Of a DNA stretch of 64,000 bases, positions 62,907-64,000 are shown in pieces. The position numbers and the translations under genes were made by a program. The stretch lies in the NCBI GenBank assembly GCA_050084515.1, contig CM114271.1, positions 30,752,001 to 30,816,000 of the forward strand. Direction: 5' to 3'. Source of the DNA: Blasia pusilla (lineage: Eukaryota > Marchantiophyta > Marchantiopsida > Blasiales). The first letter of the stretch is position 1. Each line of letters begins with the position of its first letter. Below the pieces are notes generated by a model. That model was not told where the DNA came from. It ran no database searches and saw nothing but the letters and a program-made list of their open reading frames with translations.

Positions 62907-64000
62907 TCACACGAGAATACGCAGAGAAGGCTGGAAGGAATAAAATCCGAGCGGGAACTTGGTCCAGCCATGCCAACTCACATTACGTTTATCTACTTCA
63001 TAATCTGGTAGCCAGCAACAAGTTTTTTTGGAGTTGTCATAATGGAGTACTCTCCAGCCCTTGTCGTTCTCCTCTCGGTAGAATCCAACTTCAAAGACCA
63101 TATCATCATGTCCTACATGACCGCACCTATGGAAACCGGACATGAACTTGGTGCCTAGAGGTTCTTTCATCTCGTCGATGAGAGTTGCCATGTCTTCTAG
63201 CACGACCACCCACATTTCATCCCTACATTCCTGAAGCTTGTAGAATGTATTACAGCCCAAGGGCGACTTGGCCGGTTCTCTAACAACCAGTAACAATTCT
63301 TGCTGGTGCTCCAAGAGCTCCAGAAAAGGCCCAAAATGCCTCGGAACCCAAAATTGACTCCATGTCTGGTTATCTAAGTTGTACTTCAACACCCTGTAAT
63401 GGTTCAACTCTCTACCGTCTCCTCGTACTAGGCAATAGAGATATCCGTTGACACAGAGGCTCCTTCCAGCGTAGGCAGAATCCGAGTTTCCAAGTGGTAG
63501 ACGAGAACCCAGTGCCCAAGAAAACGTTCGAGAATCATAAACTAGTGTGGTCCACAAAGAGCCCTTGTACAAGCCTGCAATGACGAGGTTATACTTTTCC
63601 TCGTGCTGTCGGACGACCATCCCCACAAGCAAATTTCTCCCCGAGATCACATCCTGGTGTAACCTGCCTTTCCTGATCCACGGCGGTGCTGGCATATGAT
63701 TCTCTCGCCCATTTCCTTGTTTCCTCGGCAACCGCAGTTCTCTCCATTTTCTGGTGATGGGATTGCACACAAAGAACTGTCCGAATATGCAAGTATCGAA
63801 TAGAAGAAGTCCGCCAGCCGACGCTACCAGAGACAGAGATTCATACAGAGAGGGAGAGTTTGCCCACACCTCGGCCTGTAGAAAAGCGAGAGAATGTCTC
63901 TGCCAATCGTTACACACCGAGTTGAACACTGTGAAAGACCCATCCCATGTATTGAAGTACACAGGCACACATTTGGAGATGTTTTGAGAAAGAAGGGAGA
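62907..64000 (-). CDS. F-box-family protein, kelch-like/FBA domain (5' end outside window)
   Basis: The minus-strand frame stays open from the window edge to a stop at 62907-62909. The first in-frame start-like codon inside the window is only a GTG, and the residues before it (SLLSQNISKCVPVYFNTWDG) match the paralogue's LLLSNEIFTRC...LVHSLAG. So the F-box and true start lie beyond 64000. Further matches are SLSLVASAGGLLLFDT, FFVCNPITRKWRELRLPR, LWTTLVYDSRTFSWALGSRL and the C-terminal GFYSFQPSLRILV. At least 364 residues of the C-terminal substrate-binding region are present and undamaged. It would be an SCF adaptor if the missing part has the F-box. It is arranged tail to tail with the gene at 53310-54626, some 8 kb away. 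Confidence 0.85.
   Translation of the reverse strand, partial: SLLSQNISKCVPVYFNTWDGSFTVFNSVCNDWQRHSLAFLQAEVWANSPSLYESLSLVASAGGLLLFDTCIFGQFFVCNPITRKWRELRLPRKQGNGRENHMPAPPWIRKGRLHQDVISGRNLLVGMVVRQHEEKYNLVIAGLYKGSLWTTLVYDSRTFSWALGSRLPLGNSDSAYAGRSLCVNGYLYCLVRGDGRELNHYRVLKYNLDNQTWSQFWVPRHFGPFLELLEHQQELLLVVREPAKSPLGCNTFYKLQECRDEMWVVVLEDMATLIDEMKEPLGTKFMSGFHRCGHVGHDDMVFEVGFYREENDKGWRVLHYDNSKKTCCWLPDYEVDKRNVSWHGWTKFPLGFYSFQPSLRILV

Overview
This is a stretch of a land-plant nuclear genome. Three things show this: an L-type lectin receptor-like kinase, F-box/kelch-type genes, and Helitrons, LINEs and LTR retrotransposons with spliceosomal introns and plant-style primer-binding sites. The F-box family resembles ones that are strongly expanded in mosses, liverworts and lycophytes, so a non-seed plant is my best guess, but the sequence alone does not fix the species. 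Most of the window is AT-rich and repeat-laden. The two F-box genes and a few orphan islands are visibly richer in GC.

Layout. 1-15.7 kb: repeat remnants, a LINE 3' tail (1085-1473), a decayed Helitron with several introns and a recognisable 3' end (2148-7198), a GC-richer island with no recognisable gene (7.7-9.0 kb), AT-rich DNA, a tandem duplication and a second, inverted LINE tail (13251-13790). 16162-20070: one uninterrupted 1302-codon gene for a lectin receptor-like kinase. Its kinase has lost key catalytic residues and carries a repetitive tail of about 500 residues. 20-24 kb: AT-rich DNA, an orphan Helitron 3' terminus and a 203-bp (AG)n tract. 24323-28640 (minus strand): a second, unrelated Helitron whose reading frame is preserved over 2.5 kb apart from a few stops. 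28.6-33.9 kb: nothing recognised. 33925-34943 and 45820-46817: two solo LTRs of one family, each with its own target-site duplication. 35.9-38.7 kb: coding-like but decayed DNA with a weak CACTA-transposase resemblance. 39.3-41.5 kb (minus): a decayed retrotransposon gag with a tRNA-Asp-type primer-binding site. 46.9-48.5 kb: small inverted-repeat elements, foldbacks and a tandem duplication. 53310-54626: an intact F-box gene. 56246-58140 (minus): gag, primer-binding site and LTR of the same family as the two solo LTRs. 59-60.4 kb: a 195-bp tandem duplication and a fragment of the first Helitron family carrying its own (GA)n tract. 62907-64000 (minus): a second F-box-family gene that runs off the window edge and converges on the first.

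Only three loci look like host genes: the lectin receptor-like pseudokinase and the two F-box-family genes. There is no operon logic here. The F-box proteins would act as substrate adaptors of SCF ubiquitin ligases. The lectin protein would sit in the plasma membrane with a carbohydrate-binding ectodomain. The most distinctive finding is its combination of a pseudokinase with a tandem-repeat cytoplasmic tail. A second pattern is an unusual number of short, perfect, tiny-loop foldbacks, one of them a pair of interlocking inverted repeats.
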